Shown one piece after another: positions 11,501 through 25,042 of a DNA stretch of 64,000 nt; position 1 is the first letter of the stretch, and each line of letters opens with the position of its first letter. Both the position numbers and the translations under genes were made by a program. The notes below the pieces were generated by a model. That model was not told the DNA's origin and ran no database searches. It was given only the letters and a program-made list of their open reading frames with translations. This DNA is from Myxocyprinus asiaticus (lineage: Eukaryota; Chordata; Actinopteri; Cypriniformes; Catostomidae), in the NCBI RefSeq assembly GCF_019703515.2, contig NC_059362.1, forward strand, positions 47,312,092-47,376,091. Direction: 5' to 3'.

Positions 11501-13806
11501 CACCTAGCAACTACTCAGAACACCCTAGTAACCAACTAGCAACAATAAAAACCACACAAAACACCCTAGTAACCAACTAGCAACAATAAAAACCACACAA
11601 AACACCCTAGTAACCAACTAGCAACAATAAAAAGCACACAAAACACCCTAGTAACCAACTAGCAACAATTAAAAACCACCTAAAACACCCTAGCAACCAA
11701 CTAGCAACAATAAAAACCACCTAGAACACCATAGTAACCAACTGACAACAATAAAACCACCTAGAACACCATAGTAACCAACTAGCAACAATAAATACCA
11801 CACATAACACCCTAACAACCAACTAGCAGCGCACTAAAAAACATCCAGAACACCCTAACAACCAACATGCAACAATAAAAACCATCTAGAACACCTTAGT
11901 AACCAACTAGCAACACACTAAAAACCACTCAGAACACCCTAGCAACCGACAAGCAACAATAAAAAACACACAAAACACCATAGCAACCAACTAGCAACAA
12001 TAAAAACCACACAAAACACCATAGCAACCAATTAGCAACAATAAAAACCACACAAAACACCATAGCAACCTACTAGCAACAATAAAAACCACACAAAACA
12101 CCCTAGTAACCAACTAGCGACAATAAAAACACACAAAACACCCTATTAACCAACTAGCAACAATAAAAACCACACAAAACACCCTATTAACCAACTAGCA
12201 ACAATAAAAACCACACAACACCCTAGTAACCAACTAGCAACAATAAAAACCACACAAAACACCCTAGTAACTAACTAGCAACAATAAAAACCACACAAAA
12301 CACCCTATTAACCAACCAGCAACAATAAAAACCACACAAAACACCCTAGTAACCAACTAGCAACAATAAAAACAACACAAAACACCCTATTAACCAACTA
12401 TCAACAATAAAAACCACACAAAACACCCTAGTAACCAACTAGCAACAATAAAAACCACACAAAACACCCTAGTAACCAACTAGCATCAATAAAACCACAC
12501 AAAACACCCTATAACCAACTAGCAACAATAAAAACCACACAAAACACCCTAGTAACCAACTATCATCAATAAAACCACACAAAACACCCTAGTAACCAAC
12601 TAGCGACAATAAAAACCACACAAAACACCCTAGTAACTAACTAGCAACAATAAAAACCACACAAAACACCCTAGTAACCAACTAGCAACAATAAAAACCA
12701 CACAAAACACCCTATTAACCAACTAGCAACAATAACAACCACACAAAACACCCTATTAACCAACCAGCAACAATAAAAACACCCTAGTAACCAACTAGCA
12801 ACAATAAAAACAACACAAAACACCCTAGTAACCAACTAGCATCAATAAAACCACACAAAACACCCTAGTAACCAACTAACGACAATAAAAACCACACAAA
12901 ACACCCTAGTAACCAGCTAGCGACAATAAAAACAACACAAAACACCCTAGTAACCATCTAGAGACAATACAAACCACACAAAACACCCTAGTAACCAACT
13001 AGCAACAATAAAAATCACACAAAACACCCTAGTAACCAACTAGCAACAATAAAAACAACACAAAACACCCTAGTAACCAACTAGCATCAATAAAACCACA
13101 CAAAACACCCTAGTAACCAACTAACGACAATAAAAACCACACAAAACACCCTAGTAACCAACTAGCGACAATAAAAACAACACAAAACACCATAGTAACC
13201 AACTAGAGACAATAAAAACCACACAAAACACCCTAGTAACCAACTAGCAACAATACAAACCACACAAAACACCCTAGTAACCAACTAGCATCAATAAAAC
13301 CACACAAAACACCCTATTAACCAACTAGCAACAATAAAAACCACACAAAACACCCTAGTAACCAACTAGCATCAATAAAAACCACACAAAACACCCTATT
13401 AACCAACTAGCAACAATAAAAACCACACAAGACACCCTAGTAACCAACTAGCAACAATAAAAACAACACAAAACACCCTAGTAACCAACTAGCAACAATA
13501 AAAACCACACAAAACACCCTAGTAACCAACTAGCATCAATAAAACCACACAAAACACCCTATTAACCAACTAGCAACAATAAAAACCACACAAAACACCC
13601 TAGTAACCAACTAGCATCAATAAAAACCACACAAAACACCCTATTAACCAACTAGCAACAATAAAAACCACACAAGACACCCTAGTAACCAACTAGCAAC
13701 AATAAAAACAACACAAAACACCCTAGTAACCAACTAGCAACAATAAAAACCACACAAAACACCCTAGTAACCAACTAGCATCAATAAAACCACACAAAAC
13801 ACCCTA
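11501..13806 (+). repeat. Minisatellite, 41-bp unit, about 56 copies
   Basis: Unit caaaacaccctagtaaccaa followed by ctagcaacaataaaaaccaca (41 bp), with 40-bp variants (catcaataaaacc). The first units are more diverged. Near the right end a higher-order period is visible: the marker variant acaagacaccctag occurs at about 13429 and again 245 bp later, with the same order of variants around it. One strand is nearly free of G. There are no unique spacers. Confidence 0.95.
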
Positions 13807-16418
13807 TGCTTATATGCTCTGCATATTGTATACTGTATGTTCAAGTTGTGTGCTGCACACTGTTTATTGTATCACACATTTACAAAAAAGATGATTGGGA
13901 GAGAAAGAGAAAGAGAAAGAGTGGAGAGAGGCTGCTAAAGGGAGTGTTTCTTTGCAAAGCTGGATTAAAAACACCAGCAAGCAAGCAAATGAATCATGAT
14001 GAAAATATATAACAAAAGATGCACAATAAAGTATTTGTTCCTCCAAATCATTTGCCATGGGGGGAAGTAATGGATAACTTGTGTTTACAAGTAAAGCATA
14101 TTTTAAGTAAAACTAATATTAATATTAGTTTACAGATTTAACACAAAAAAAAGAAAAAAGAAAAAAAATAAGTAGAGTTATAAACATTATTTTACATATT
14201 ATTATTATTATTCACAATATGAAGCTGGAGACACGATGTGCTGATGAGGGACGTTTCTATATAGTTGCATTTTTCTTTGCATGCCCTCACTTCAATAAAA
14301 AAAAAATTTAATTTACAGAGGAATACAGAGAATGGAAACTATCGGCAACTATCGACATCCAAAAAGCTACTTTCGGCACCGATTAATCGGTAAAACCGAT
14401 ATATACCTCTAATTTTTAACATTAATATTTTTTGCATTGTGATTTTATTTTTATGACAATTAAGCACATTTTAACTGCAGTCATTATAGGAATAGTAGTC
14501 CAAATGATTGTAAGTGTAGTGAGATTACATTGCAAAATTGGTACTTTTATCAAAATATATTTCTTCTGTAGACAGTCAAGTCATTTTTATGCACAATACA
14601 CATCTTTTCAAAGCAGCTTTATGAAAATCATACTGAAATGTTTGTAATGTCTTAAATGTCTTAAAAAAAAAAAAACTTTTCTGAAAATCAGCTTAATTGA
14701 AAATCACGCCTTAATTTCTTTGTCTTTGTGACAGACAGCGAATGAAAGTTATATTGGTGTAGTCTGATTCTAGAAGTGCACTCAGATCATCGCGTCAGTT
14801 CAAACAGCAATTTATGAGCAATTTCATGTGAAAGTCCTACTTATAGCGGTCAGATTGATGGATTGCAAGGTATGGCAATGAAATACCTTTCACTGTCAAT
14901 TAAGTGACAATGCATTCTGTGACGGCACTATAAATGATGGTTTTCGAGTCAAATCTGATTGTTTTTTTGTTTGTTTTAGTTTATTTTCTTTGATAATTAT
15001 GTTCTGTTTTGTTGGCCCTCTGTTCTGTCTTTGTGATTCGAATCACACACTCCTGCGTCACACACCAGGACTTTATTATGAACTCTGTATTGATTTTCTA
15101 TATACACTCACCTGTGTGATCACTGTAATAATAATGTAAAACCAGGTCATTCCTGTTCTGCAGCACTATAAAAATGAATATGATTGTTTTGTAATTTAAG
15201 GAAGATTTTCTGTAAAAGAGTATAGCATCTGGTCATGCTCAGACACTTTGTCTTGATTAATTATAACTTGATTATTTATGAGCTAAACTTAGTCATTGCT
15301 AATTGAGGGATTAATTGCCAGTTTTTCATGTTAGAAGTTAGAAGAAGCTAACTAATAAGATTTTCATCTCTGAATATGTGTGGTGAATTTAATATTTTAT
15401 GCATTGTACAGTATTCAAATCTATATTATGGGCACATGAGAATGAACTGCAATAACAAGAATGACCTCACCCGATTCGTCAGTTGTCTGTCTTTTTTGTG
15501 AAAGCTGAATTTTCCAGTGAGTCTGAATCAGTGTCAGAGTTGGCAGGGATGTTTTGCACACATTGCATTTATGAGTGCACAGGATGCAAAAAGTAAACAA
15601 GCAATTAGGAGGCAAAGAGTGACATTTGGAGAGGAATAATCTGAGCAGGCGGCCAGAGAGATTTAGAGCTGAAGTTACTCTTGGATTGATATAAAGGTTT
15701 GTTAGAAGAGTTCTGATGTTATTGTGGTAGTGTGCATTACAAACACTCCATAGTTCCCTATGAAGTGAATCAGCATATAGTGGACACGAATTCTGTCACT
15801 AGCCACAGCCGTGTTCCACTCTCTGCACATGTCATGTTCTTGAACAGTATGTTTGTCTTGTTTTCCAGTAAATTGATCTAAATCATTGTGTTTAGTCTTG
15901 TTGCATTGGCCGAACTGTTTAGTCTTGTTTTAAGCACAAGTGAAAAAAAAAAAAAAAAAAAAAAAGTAGTAGACAATAAACATGATATATTCATGATATA
16001 TTCTCTGAAAACAATTTGAATTATTACATGTTTACATGTTTACAACTATGATCATCTAAAGAAAGTGTGAAATAAACACAAACCATTTCAATATTTATTG
16101 TGTGAAAATGATTTCAAAGTTTGACTTTCCCACAGTTGTGGTGTCATTTCTGTGACATCAAACAATTTTGCCCTGAATAAAGTTTTTCCAAAAGTTGTTG
16201 TACTTGTTAACCAAGTGGACAAAAGTGTCAGTGAAGAGCAAGAAATATGAGACTTGTTGGCCGTCATTTCCAATCAGGCTGTAATTTTGACAAATTTTGC
16301 AAAAAGTGTGAAAATATGATTTAACTGTGTGTATTTAGACATAATCTATGAAATTAGCCTATAAGCAAGACAAAGAAGTCAATCATTTTCTTTGAAAAAG
16401 GTTAAAAATGTCATTTCC

Positions 16419-16852
16419 GGGGCCTGGGTAGCACAGCGAGTATTGACGCTGACTATCACCCCTGCAGTCGCGAGTTCGAATCCAGGACGTGCTGAATGAC
16501 TCCAGCCAGGTCTCCTAAGCAACCAAATTGGCCCGGTTGCTAGGGAGGGTAGAGTCACATGGGGTAACCTCCTCGTGGTCGTGATTAGTGGTTCTCGTTC
16601 TCAATGGGGCGTGTGGTAAGTTGTGTGTGGATCGTGGAGAGTAGCATGAGCCTCCACATGCTGTGAGTCTCCGCGGTGTCATGCACAACGAGTCACGTGA
16701 TAAGATGCACGGATTGACGGTCTCAGAAGCGGAGGCAACTGAGACTTGTCCTCCACCACCCGGATTGAGGCGAGTAACCACGCCACCACGAGGAGCTACT
16801 AAATAGAGGGAATTGGGCATTCCAAATTGGGAGAAAAGTGGATAAAAAAATA
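16419..16852 (+). mobile_element. tRNA-derived SINE, family A, copy 2
   Basis: Starts ggggcctgggtagcacagcg, carries the B-box-like gagttcgaatcc and runs through the full body to the gggcattccaaattgggag end and an A-rich tail. Target duplications are not clear. The 123-codon open frame on the opposite strand is a by-product of the SINE body. Confidence 0.85.
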
Positions 16853-18186
16853 AAAAATAGAATACACATGGATGTATTGTATACATTTATGGACATTATA
16901 TGGAAGTAAGGTCATTTATATTACATTTATGTGCTTTTACATGAGTATATTATGTCATCATACTTGAAACCTGTAATCTGTGCGACTCAAACGTTGTCTG
17001 TGTTTGATGACGTTGCAGTGTATACCAAATAAACAAAAGTGAAGTGAACTTCAACAGATATCCTGTACTCAGTGAGTAGGGAGCAGTGGACACTATGTAG
17101 GCACCCTGCAAATGACCAAACTCGCAGCTTTGGTCATTGTTGGAGACTAAGTGAAAGTATTGATACTACTAACTAAACTACATTTTTCAGTACCATGACC
17201 GTGGCTCAGGTGTTTTCAAAATCTGTGCCAGATTAATTACAAACTAAGAAAAGTGAGGATTTGTGTACTAGTGTACTCGAGGCTTGTGAGACTTCAATCA
17301 GAGATTTTCACAAAATGTAATGAATAAATAAAATATCTTAATGTAAAGTCTGTGTAAACAGAATCTCTTCTGTTAAAATATGAAATTATTTATAATTTGG
17401 GAAGTAAATCCAATAAAAATTGCATGTATTTTTTCCAAATATTTCTTCCACAAAAGTGCTAAAAGCATCATTAATATAACCGTTAAAGAACAGGAATTGT
17501 TATGAGGAATCGTTTAATTTCTTACGTTTCCCATTCCTATGTATGCTCATCCTTTATTTAGATCCTCAATCTTTACATACCCATGAATGCTAAATTTGAA
17601 GTTGTTTAATCTGTTCTGATTTCAACAGCCTCATTAACAAGTCCATAAATCATAGAGCAAAGGCGGAGAATTCTGAGGTTAAATGTATTAAACTAATGAG
17701 TAAAACGGCCTGGAGCTCGTATACAGACAAAAGCAGACCGTCCCTCAATGTGTTCCGGCTTTCCCAAGACCCCAAGACTGGGACCCCCAATTCTCATCGG
17801 ATCCGCCCCGTTGTTCTAGTGTAACATGTCAGTAATCCCCGTCTCTAGTGAGATACGATGGTAAAAAAAAGGAGAAGACAGTATTCAAGCAGCATGTGGT
17901 GACAGTGCACCGTCACTTTGTTCACTCCCAGAGGATTTGTCTGACAAACGAGCAACACTGGCGTCTTCACTGCTGGAGTGATTGTGACATTGTGCCAAAT
18001 AGCATCTTCCCAGAAAGCGCTCTAGCATGCAGCATGCAGTGGAAAGATGCGACTTCAACTGAAAATGTCATGATTGCTGCTACTGAATCTATGGCGTCAT
18101 GGCAAAACAGATTATATTTCAGCTGAGTTCTGAGAGAGAAAATCTGGACAAAATAAACGATAAATAGACAAACAAATATTTCTATT

Positions 18187-18775
18187 GCAAGTGTCCGATT
18201 CGCGAACTACCATCTTATATATCTGTAAAATTAAATGGGTACCTTCACAACAGAGCTTAGTTGTAATAAATAGTGTGCTTTAATTAAAATAAAACTTAAA
18301 ATATGTCAAATAGAAGAAAAACATCTGTAATGATGTGTTTACTTGCATTGCATTATGAATTGCTGTCACATTTTGAAACGTAACGATGCAAAAAAATCAA
18401 GATTGTTTAGCTAGAAGCGTTTGCATTCACGTACTTGCATAGAGTATGTTTTGCTCCATGTTATATGCCTGTCCTTTATCTATATCATCGACCAAATAAA
18501 CATACAACACATGCAAATAGTCCGATTCATGAACTAATTAAATCAGTGTAGTTAAAGAAACAATACGATGCACAAAATCGAGATTGCATAGCTAGAAACA
18601 TTTGCATTCTCATACTTGTGTAGAGTGTTATATGCAACACAAACATGCAATGCTAGTAGTGTAGTCTGATTCACAAACTACCATCTTAAATCAGTGTATT
18701 TAAAGATACACCTTCGCAACAGAGTTTTTTGCAATTAATTTAGTGCTTTATTTAAAATAAAACATAAAAATATGG
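18187..18775 (+). repeat. Local repeat family, partial units
   Basis: Blocks such as gttttgctccatgttatatg, aaaatcaagattg...tagctagaa and accttc(a/g)caacagag recur in order within this region and again at about 20700-20990. At least three partial units are recognisable here. Confidence 0.75.
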
Positions 18776-18996
18776 AAAATAGTATTGTTTTTTTGTTTTT
18801 GTTTTTTTTCAAAATGCATAATTCCATCATAGATGGCACACGTACATCTCTGAGATGTGTTTTTCAGATCTTTTCGTCCGGAAATCACAATCTAATTAAC
18901 ATCTGTTAAACATCTTTAAAAGATCAAATTTACAAATATTCTAAATCATAAACGTCTCAGTCATCTGCTGAGTATGTTATTGACATACATCTTGTG

Positions 18997-20600
18997 GGGC
19001 CCTATTTTATGAGCACTAGCACTATGTTTTAAGTCATAAATGCAAAGTCAGCGGGCATGGCCATGAAGTTTTGGTATTGTCGTGCAAGCATGCGTTAAGT
19101 CTAGGCGCAAGTGGGTTTTGGTGAAATTGCACGTGCAAAGCGCTAATGAGCTGGGTTAAGTGCAATTCTCCGGCACCATCTGCGTCCTTTTATATAGTCA
19201 ATTCCCTGTCAAGCACCAGTGATTTAAACAAAGACAGCACATTAATAAGAAGTTGGTAGTGTAAATGGAATGTATGGAAAGAATGAGAAGAATAGAAATA
19301 TGGACTTATGTTCTTTTGCGCATTAACTGCATCCTTGTGGAATATCTGGCAACTTTCTAGTATCACACTCCTTTTATACGCATGAAAAGTGTGGTTCTTG
19401 ATAAAATTTGGATGTAGGCTCCATTAAATTATTATTACTGACACAGAAATCATGGCTAGTATTAACAGTGATTGTATCAGAACACACTTCATTTCTACCT
19501 GTCCATTTTTATATTGAAAATTTTTATTAATTTATTGAAACACAAAAACATTCAAACAAAGGGGCCTGGGTAGCTCAGTGGTAAAAGACGCTGACTGTCA
19601 CCCCTGGCGTCGCGAGTTCGAATCCAGTGTGTGCTGAGTGACTCCAACCAGGTCTCCTAAGCAACCAAATTGGCCCGGTTGCTAGGGAGGGTAGAGTCAC
19701 ATGGGGTAACCTCCTTGTGGTCGCTATAATGTGGTTCGTTCTCGGTGGGGCGCGTGGTGAGTTGAGTGTGGTTGCCGCGGTGGATGGCGTGAAGCCTCCA
19801 CATCCGCTATGTCTCCGTGGCAACGTGCTCAACAAGTCACGTGATAAGATGCGCAGGTTGACGGTCTCAGACACGGAGGCAACTGGGATTCGTCCTCAGC
19901 CACCCGGATTGAGGCGAGTCACTACGCCACCACGAGGACTTAAAAGCACGTTGGGAATTGAGCATTCCAAATTGGGAGAAAAAGGAAAAATACAAAATAA
20001 AAATAAATTATTAAAACAAAAATATTTCTAAATTCAAATTACACTTCAAACATGACAAAAATATAATCAAAATAATGAAGTGGTCAAAAATATCATACCA
20101 ATTCCAAACATTTTATTCTCTCCATCTTCTTCCACCGACCTCTTTTACAGTGACTTAAAAATCACTCAACGACAACAGGTGGAAAAATACCATATATTTG
20201 AATAACTGAAAAATAAACCATGACCTTTAGATTGTTCTCATACCTCATAAATATTTGTTTCATAAAAAGGCTACAACAGTGATCATCATGGACATAATTT
20301 GATGTTCCACTTTGTTTTCAGAATTTGGACATGAACTTTATTTCCACCTGCTGGTGAAATCTTCAAACTGCAAATGCAGGAACTGAGTTTAGACTTTGCA
20401 CTGAGATAAGACCTGCTTTTGCAACGTGTTAGCGCAATGACCTATTTCTCAGTTGGCTCACTTTGCGCCACTTTATTAACATAAAATACACCCACAGATA
20501 CCGCAAACACTCCCACCCATGCCCACTTGTGCTTTGCGCTGTCAAAATGAGTGCTCTCACAAAAATGTGATAATATGTAGAGAACGGTTGTTGAGTGTTG
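18997..20600. repeat. Probable dispersed element starting ggccctattttatgagc, hosting SINE copy 3
   Basis: The left end has the ggccctatttta start common in fish non-autonomous DNA elements. GC-richer ends with gcgctaa / tgcgccac motifs flank an AT-rich middle that holds SINE copy 3. A clean right terminus was not found, so the extent is approximate. Confidence 0.4.
19561..19995 (+). mobile_element. tRNA-derived SINE, family A, copy 3
   Basis: Starts ggggcctgggtagctcagtg and shares the full body with the other family A copies, ending in gggagaaaaagg plus an A-rich tail. It lies inside an older segment (about 18997-20600) that itself resembles a dispersed element beginning ggccctattttatgagc. 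Confidence 0.85.
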
Positions 20601-20699
20601 CTTAGCGTGCTCACGATAATACAGCCCATAGATGTATTGCAGATGAGCAAACAACCTTAAAAATACATCACATCAAATAAATGTCTGGGTGATGCATGT

Positions 20700-20990
20700 G
20701 TGCTATCAGGGATACTTGCGTTGCGTTATAAATTACAGTCTGTCACATTTTGAAACATAATGCACAAAATCAAGATTGTGTAGCTTGAAGCATTTGCGTT
20801 CAAGTATTTGCATAGAGTATGTTTTGCTCCATGTTATATGCCTTTCCTCTGTGTATATCATCAACCAAACAAACATATAATGCGAGCATGTAGTCCAATT
20901 CGTGAACTACCGGCTTAAATCGATGTAATTAAAGATACACCTTCCCAACAGAGTTTGTTGTAATAGTGTGCTTTTATTAAATAAAATGTT
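20700..20990 (+). repeat. Local repeat family, unit D
   Basis: Most complete unit of the family seen at 18187-18775: tcacattttgaaac, aaaatcaagattgtgtagct, agagtatgttttgctccatg, gaactaccggcttaaat and acaccttcccaacagag in the same order. Confidence 0.75.
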
Positions 20991-21764
20991 TCCACAATGG
21001 AGCATTTACTTGCCTTGCGTTCTGCACGTTTTTCTATATTATTTTTGTTTAGTATATATTTAGGACCAGTAATGGTAGTGATTCCTCAAAAATACCGAAA
21101 CAATCGTCAATCATTATTGTTAGATTTCTTATCATTCCCATTCCAACTCGTGAAAGTTGTGAGATTCAGGTACGCAATTCAGTCAATCCAAGAGAGCCGA
21201 GAGAATTCTAAAATGGTCAAGAACTCTCAAAAAGTAACGTGAAAACATATACAATATATACAGTCAATTTCATCCACAGCACGGTTGATTATTTGTCCAA
21301 GGTTAGCTCATTGAAAGTTCAGTTAAAGTGTTTATTGGTGCACCAGTTTATACACTAGTGTGTTTTTGAGAGGCCTGAAGTGAAGCACCAGAGTTTTGAT
21401 GTATATGTTGACAGGATGCAGTGGGTGGGTGGATTTAATTATGCTATAGGTGATATAAAGAGATTGATCTACTGTACTGGCACAACATTGTCATTTGTCG
21501 CATAACAACAAGTACACGTCAATGCCCTAGAAACCACTCAAAACACTAACCTGGTGGCGACGACTTTTGCACGAGCAATAATTTTTCATTGAATTAAAAA
21601 ACGTTGTTTTTTAATTAATTGCTTATTTTCAAGCTCAATCAGACAATTACTTTCTCAGAAATGTTGTTGCATTGTTTTCCTTTAGCACTATAAATCTTGG
21701 GAGAAAAGGTCTGTTAGAAACTAAAAGGCTGTGATTTATGATGTCTTGCCTTTTTTATATGTAG

Positions 21765-21939
21765 ATTCGTTGGACCAAGACAGCAGGCAGCGTTTCGGAT
21801 CGGTTTCAGGACTCCAGTGTGTTCAACGAAACGCTTCATATCACAAAGATCCAGAGACATCAGGGTGGACGATATTACTGCAAAGCCGAGAATGGACTGG
21901 GATCACCTGCCATTAAATCCATTAGAGTGGACGTCTACT
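21765..21939 (+). CDS. mdga2: mdga2 internal exon B: C-terminal part of Ig domain 1
   Basis: Coding exon of 175 nt after acceptor ttatatgtag, with donor T|gtgagt. It enters in phase 0 and leaves in phase 1, matching exon A before it and exon C after it. The translation starts IRWTKTAGS, contains VFNETL (an N-glycosylation sequon) and GGRYYCKAENGLGSPAIKS (second Ig cysteine in the usual YYC context), and ends IRVDVY. Together with exon A it completes Ig domain 1, including the Trp of the Ig core. A longer open frame at 21731-21916 is in a different register and is a shadow. The preceding intron is 18,964 bp. Confidence 0.93.
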
Positions 21940-22599
21940 GTGAGTCACTCAGAAGATTTCTGGTTTTAATTAAATTCTCATTACAGCTCTTCACATTAAT
22001 GCACCATAACTCTGAGGATTAATGTGATGTCTTTAAATAAGGCATATTAAAGAATTAAAAGTTTGCAGTGCTTTAAAACACATCAGTTAACTGTAAAGAC
22101 TTGAAAAGCCCTGTGTAGTGAGTAGTGTTCATTTCTGATTGGTTGGTTTGGGTGTCCAGAGGATAAATCGTATTGCTCAGTGGTCGCTCTTTCATAGCTC
22201 AGGAGACTTATTCCATTTCATTAGGATTCCTTTAGGTTTCTTTACAGTATCGACTTTGTGTCGGATATTTCTCCTAAAATGCCTTAGTAGAAATAACAAT
22301 AAACAGGAAATGAGTCAATTGTTGCCATTCAGTACAAGTATAGATAGAGGTATAAAAATGAATGTGGATATCATAGCACAGATCATTTGATTTGGGGAGA
22401 ATTTGATGAGAAATGTTTTATATGTAGATATCTGACGTTTAAATACAGACTTTGGTTTCTTGGCCAATCTGAGCACAGATTGAGACATTGTTGAGATCTC
22501 TTCTGGAAGGAGACACACGTGAGATTACTGAGTCTTTTTCTCGGGAGAAACATCTGACAAGTAGATATATTTGAGTAGATGTCAGTGTTTTGCCAGTGA

Positions 22600-23698
22600 C
22601 AGGTTTATGTTTTGTTGTCTTTTGTTTTCTTTTTGTTTTATAATTTTTTTGGTGGGTTTCTTATGTTTTTGTTTTGTATTTATTTGTTTTTGTTTTGGTG
22701 TTTGTTTTGTTTTGGTGTTGTTGTTTTATGTTTGTTTTTGTTTTGGTGTTTGTTTTGTTTTGGTGGTGTTTTGTTATTGTTTTATGGTTTTGTTTCTGTG
22801 TTTGTTTGTTTTTAGTTTTGTGTTTGTTTTTTATTTATGTTGTTTTTGTTTTAGTGTTTGTTTGTTTTTGTTTTGGTGTTTGTTTTGTTATTGTTTTATG
22901 TTTTTGTTTCTGTGTTTGTTTTGGTGTTTGTTTCTTTTTAGTTTTGTGTTTGTTTTTTATTTGTTATGTTGTTTTTGTTTTAGTGTTTGTTTTGTTTTGG
23001 TGTTTTTAGTGTTTGTTTGTTTTTGTTTTGGTGTTTGTTTTGTTTTGGTGGTGTTTTGTTATTGTTTTTATGTTTTTGTTTTGGTGTTTGTTTTGTTTTT
23101 TGTTTGTTTTGATGTTTGTTTGTTTTTAATTTTGTGTTTATTTTTTTATTTGTTTTGTGTTGTTTTTATTTACTGTATGTTTTGTTCTGGGTTTTTAGTG
23201 TTTTTATGTTTTTGTTTTGGTGTTTGTTTTGTTTATGGTTTGTGTTGTTTTTTTGTTGTTTTTTTTTTACTGTATGTTTTTGTTTTGGAGTTTGTTTGTT
23301 TTGGAGTTTGTTTGTTTTGGTTTCTTTTGGTGTTTGTTTTGTTTTGGTGGTGTTTTGTTATTGTTTTTATGTTTTTGTTTTGGTGTTTGTTTTTGGTGTT
23401 TGTTTTGTTTATGGTTTGTGTTGTTTTTTTTGTTGTTTTTTTACTGTATGTTTTTGTTTTGGAGTTTGTTTGTTTTGGTTTTGGTTTGTTTTGGTTGTGG
23501 GTTTTTGTTTATGTTTTCGTTTTGGTATTTGTTTTTTTGTGTTTGTTTATTATTTGTTTTGTGTTGTTTTTTTCTTTTGGTGTTTGATTTGGGTTTTTGG
23601 TGTTTGTTTTATGTTTTTGTTTTGGTGTTTTTCTTATTGTTTTCTTATTGTTTTGTGTTTGTTCAGTCTTGTTTTGGTGTTTGTTTTGTTTTGTTTTT
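22600..23698 (+). repeat. G/T-only low-complexity tract, 1.1 kb
   Basis: Built from irregular repeats of gttttgttttggtgtttgt with rare A and C. Long open frames (up to 338 codons, all Phe, Cys, Val and Leu) exist in all three plus frames because stop codons need A; they are artefacts. Confidence 0.95.
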
Positions 23699-25042
23699 TA
23701 AAGCTACCAGCAGTCTGTGATTTATGCATATTTGTTTTGACTTGGATCTAAATTTATCCTAAATTTAGATTACATTTAAATGCAAACATAGTGAGGAATC
23801 ATGATTTGTGCATTAAAACATTTGCAGTGCGCACAGCTTTTAAGCATCAAAAATGTGTGCATACCAACAGTTAGAAACATCCGCACAAAACACTGAAGAA
23901 CATTATTTCCACTTTACTTTGTGTAGGCTCAGAAAATCAAATACTAGTAAGGAGAAAGCTTTCACACAATGTCCATAGATCAAACCCTAAATATAATTTA
24001 TTCTGTTTTCAAAAAGTGCAAAAAAAGAGTTATTACACAAAAAAAAGCAGATTTCCCCATAATGTGCATTACATTATGATACCAACATGTAAACCACATG
24101 CATAAAATGTTTACAGGCCATCAAAACAAGCAGTTAGTGAATGATACTCAATCTCTGAAAACAAGCCTTAATATCTTGTGCAGTTTTGCTTTTCAGATGA
24201 ATTTATCTCATTTTAAGAATGTTTAGATATTTTACTGTAAAACAACATTACAATACACAAAAATATGATTTATTGCAGTACACATACAGCATATGATGTT
24301 TGAGGAGCAGTAAAGGAAGTTAGCTTGGAGTTTGGAAGTGTTTGTCCGAGCCAGAGATGCGGCTGTTGTTTTAAACATGCATCTTCACTCTGTCCTTTCT
24401 GCACCTGCTGTATGTGTTTTTCATTAGCTGTGTACTGTGTTGAAAATGCTGCTAAATTGCTAAAATCTTTTCTCTAGAGAAATGTTGAAGCTGTCCCTGA
24501 GGGTGCAGCGTAATTGATGGGCTGCTGCCAGTGGCGCTATTTTAAACGCACTGTAGCCTTGATTGTTACTTGGCATTGAAATTGCTACTTTGGTCGCTGT
24601 AGCTCTCAATAGATTCAGCACAGTAACATGAGAAATTGTCATATGGTGCTTTCCTCTTTGTGGCCGTAAAAGTACCTGCACGCTGCCGCTGACTGCTGGG
24701 ATGGACAGTTCCATTAGACGAGAGGTTTGCTGTAAAGAAAAGTGAGGAAATAACACAACCTGCCATTAGGGAACACACACAGAAATCTTGTAAAGGTTTG
24801 CCTTGCTTTCTTATTTCACTTTCCTTACATTTATAGGTGAGTTTCAACGTTGTTTAAAAAATATTAATGATGGTAGTCAACTTCAGAAGCCAAAAGAGTC
24901 TTTTAAACTGCAACAGATGCAAAAAGCCTCAGTTTAATATATTCAGAGGGACAAAAAGTATTGTACACTTCAGTCATCCTTCAAATGTTGGAATGTCATT
25001 GCAGTGCATAACAAAATTTTAAAGCATGCATTATTTATTTAA

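Larger units (their letters stand above)
2801..21764 (+). other. mdga2: mdga2 intron A-B (18,964 bp)
   Basis: Bounded by gtgaga and atgtag. Repeats listed separately account for much of it. Stretches with no identified element are roughly 4200-5540 (CT-rich run at about 4450-4490, T-run at 5071-5088), 7610-9190 (includes a candidate conserved block), 14000-16400, 16860-18180 and 21000-21760. No coding potential was recognised in these. Confidence 0.85.

Noticed and set aside
11501..13806. Regularly spaced direct repeats resembling a CRISPR array
   Set aside because: The whole 41-bp unit repeats with point variants; there are no unique spacers, and the context is a vertebrate intron.
16430..16500. 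tRNA gene suggested by A- and B-box-like sequences
   Set aside because: It is the head of a SINE; no cloverleaf with a sensible acceptor stem is formed, and the same head recurs in all family A copies.
16515..16886. 123-codon minus-strand frame and similar frames at 3738-4088, 19575-19874, 28511-28738 and 53650-53955
   Set aside because: All fall in family A SINE copies and read the same SINE body.
17848..18126. 92-codon plus-strand frame
   Set aside because: No recognisable domain, no splice pairing with mdga2 phases, near a repeat-rich area; chance is sufficient.
22571..23751. Plus-strand open frames of 338, 211 and 167 codons
   Set aside because: They consist of Phe, Cys, Val and Leu only and come from a G/T-only tract that cannot make stop codons; no domain and no splice context.
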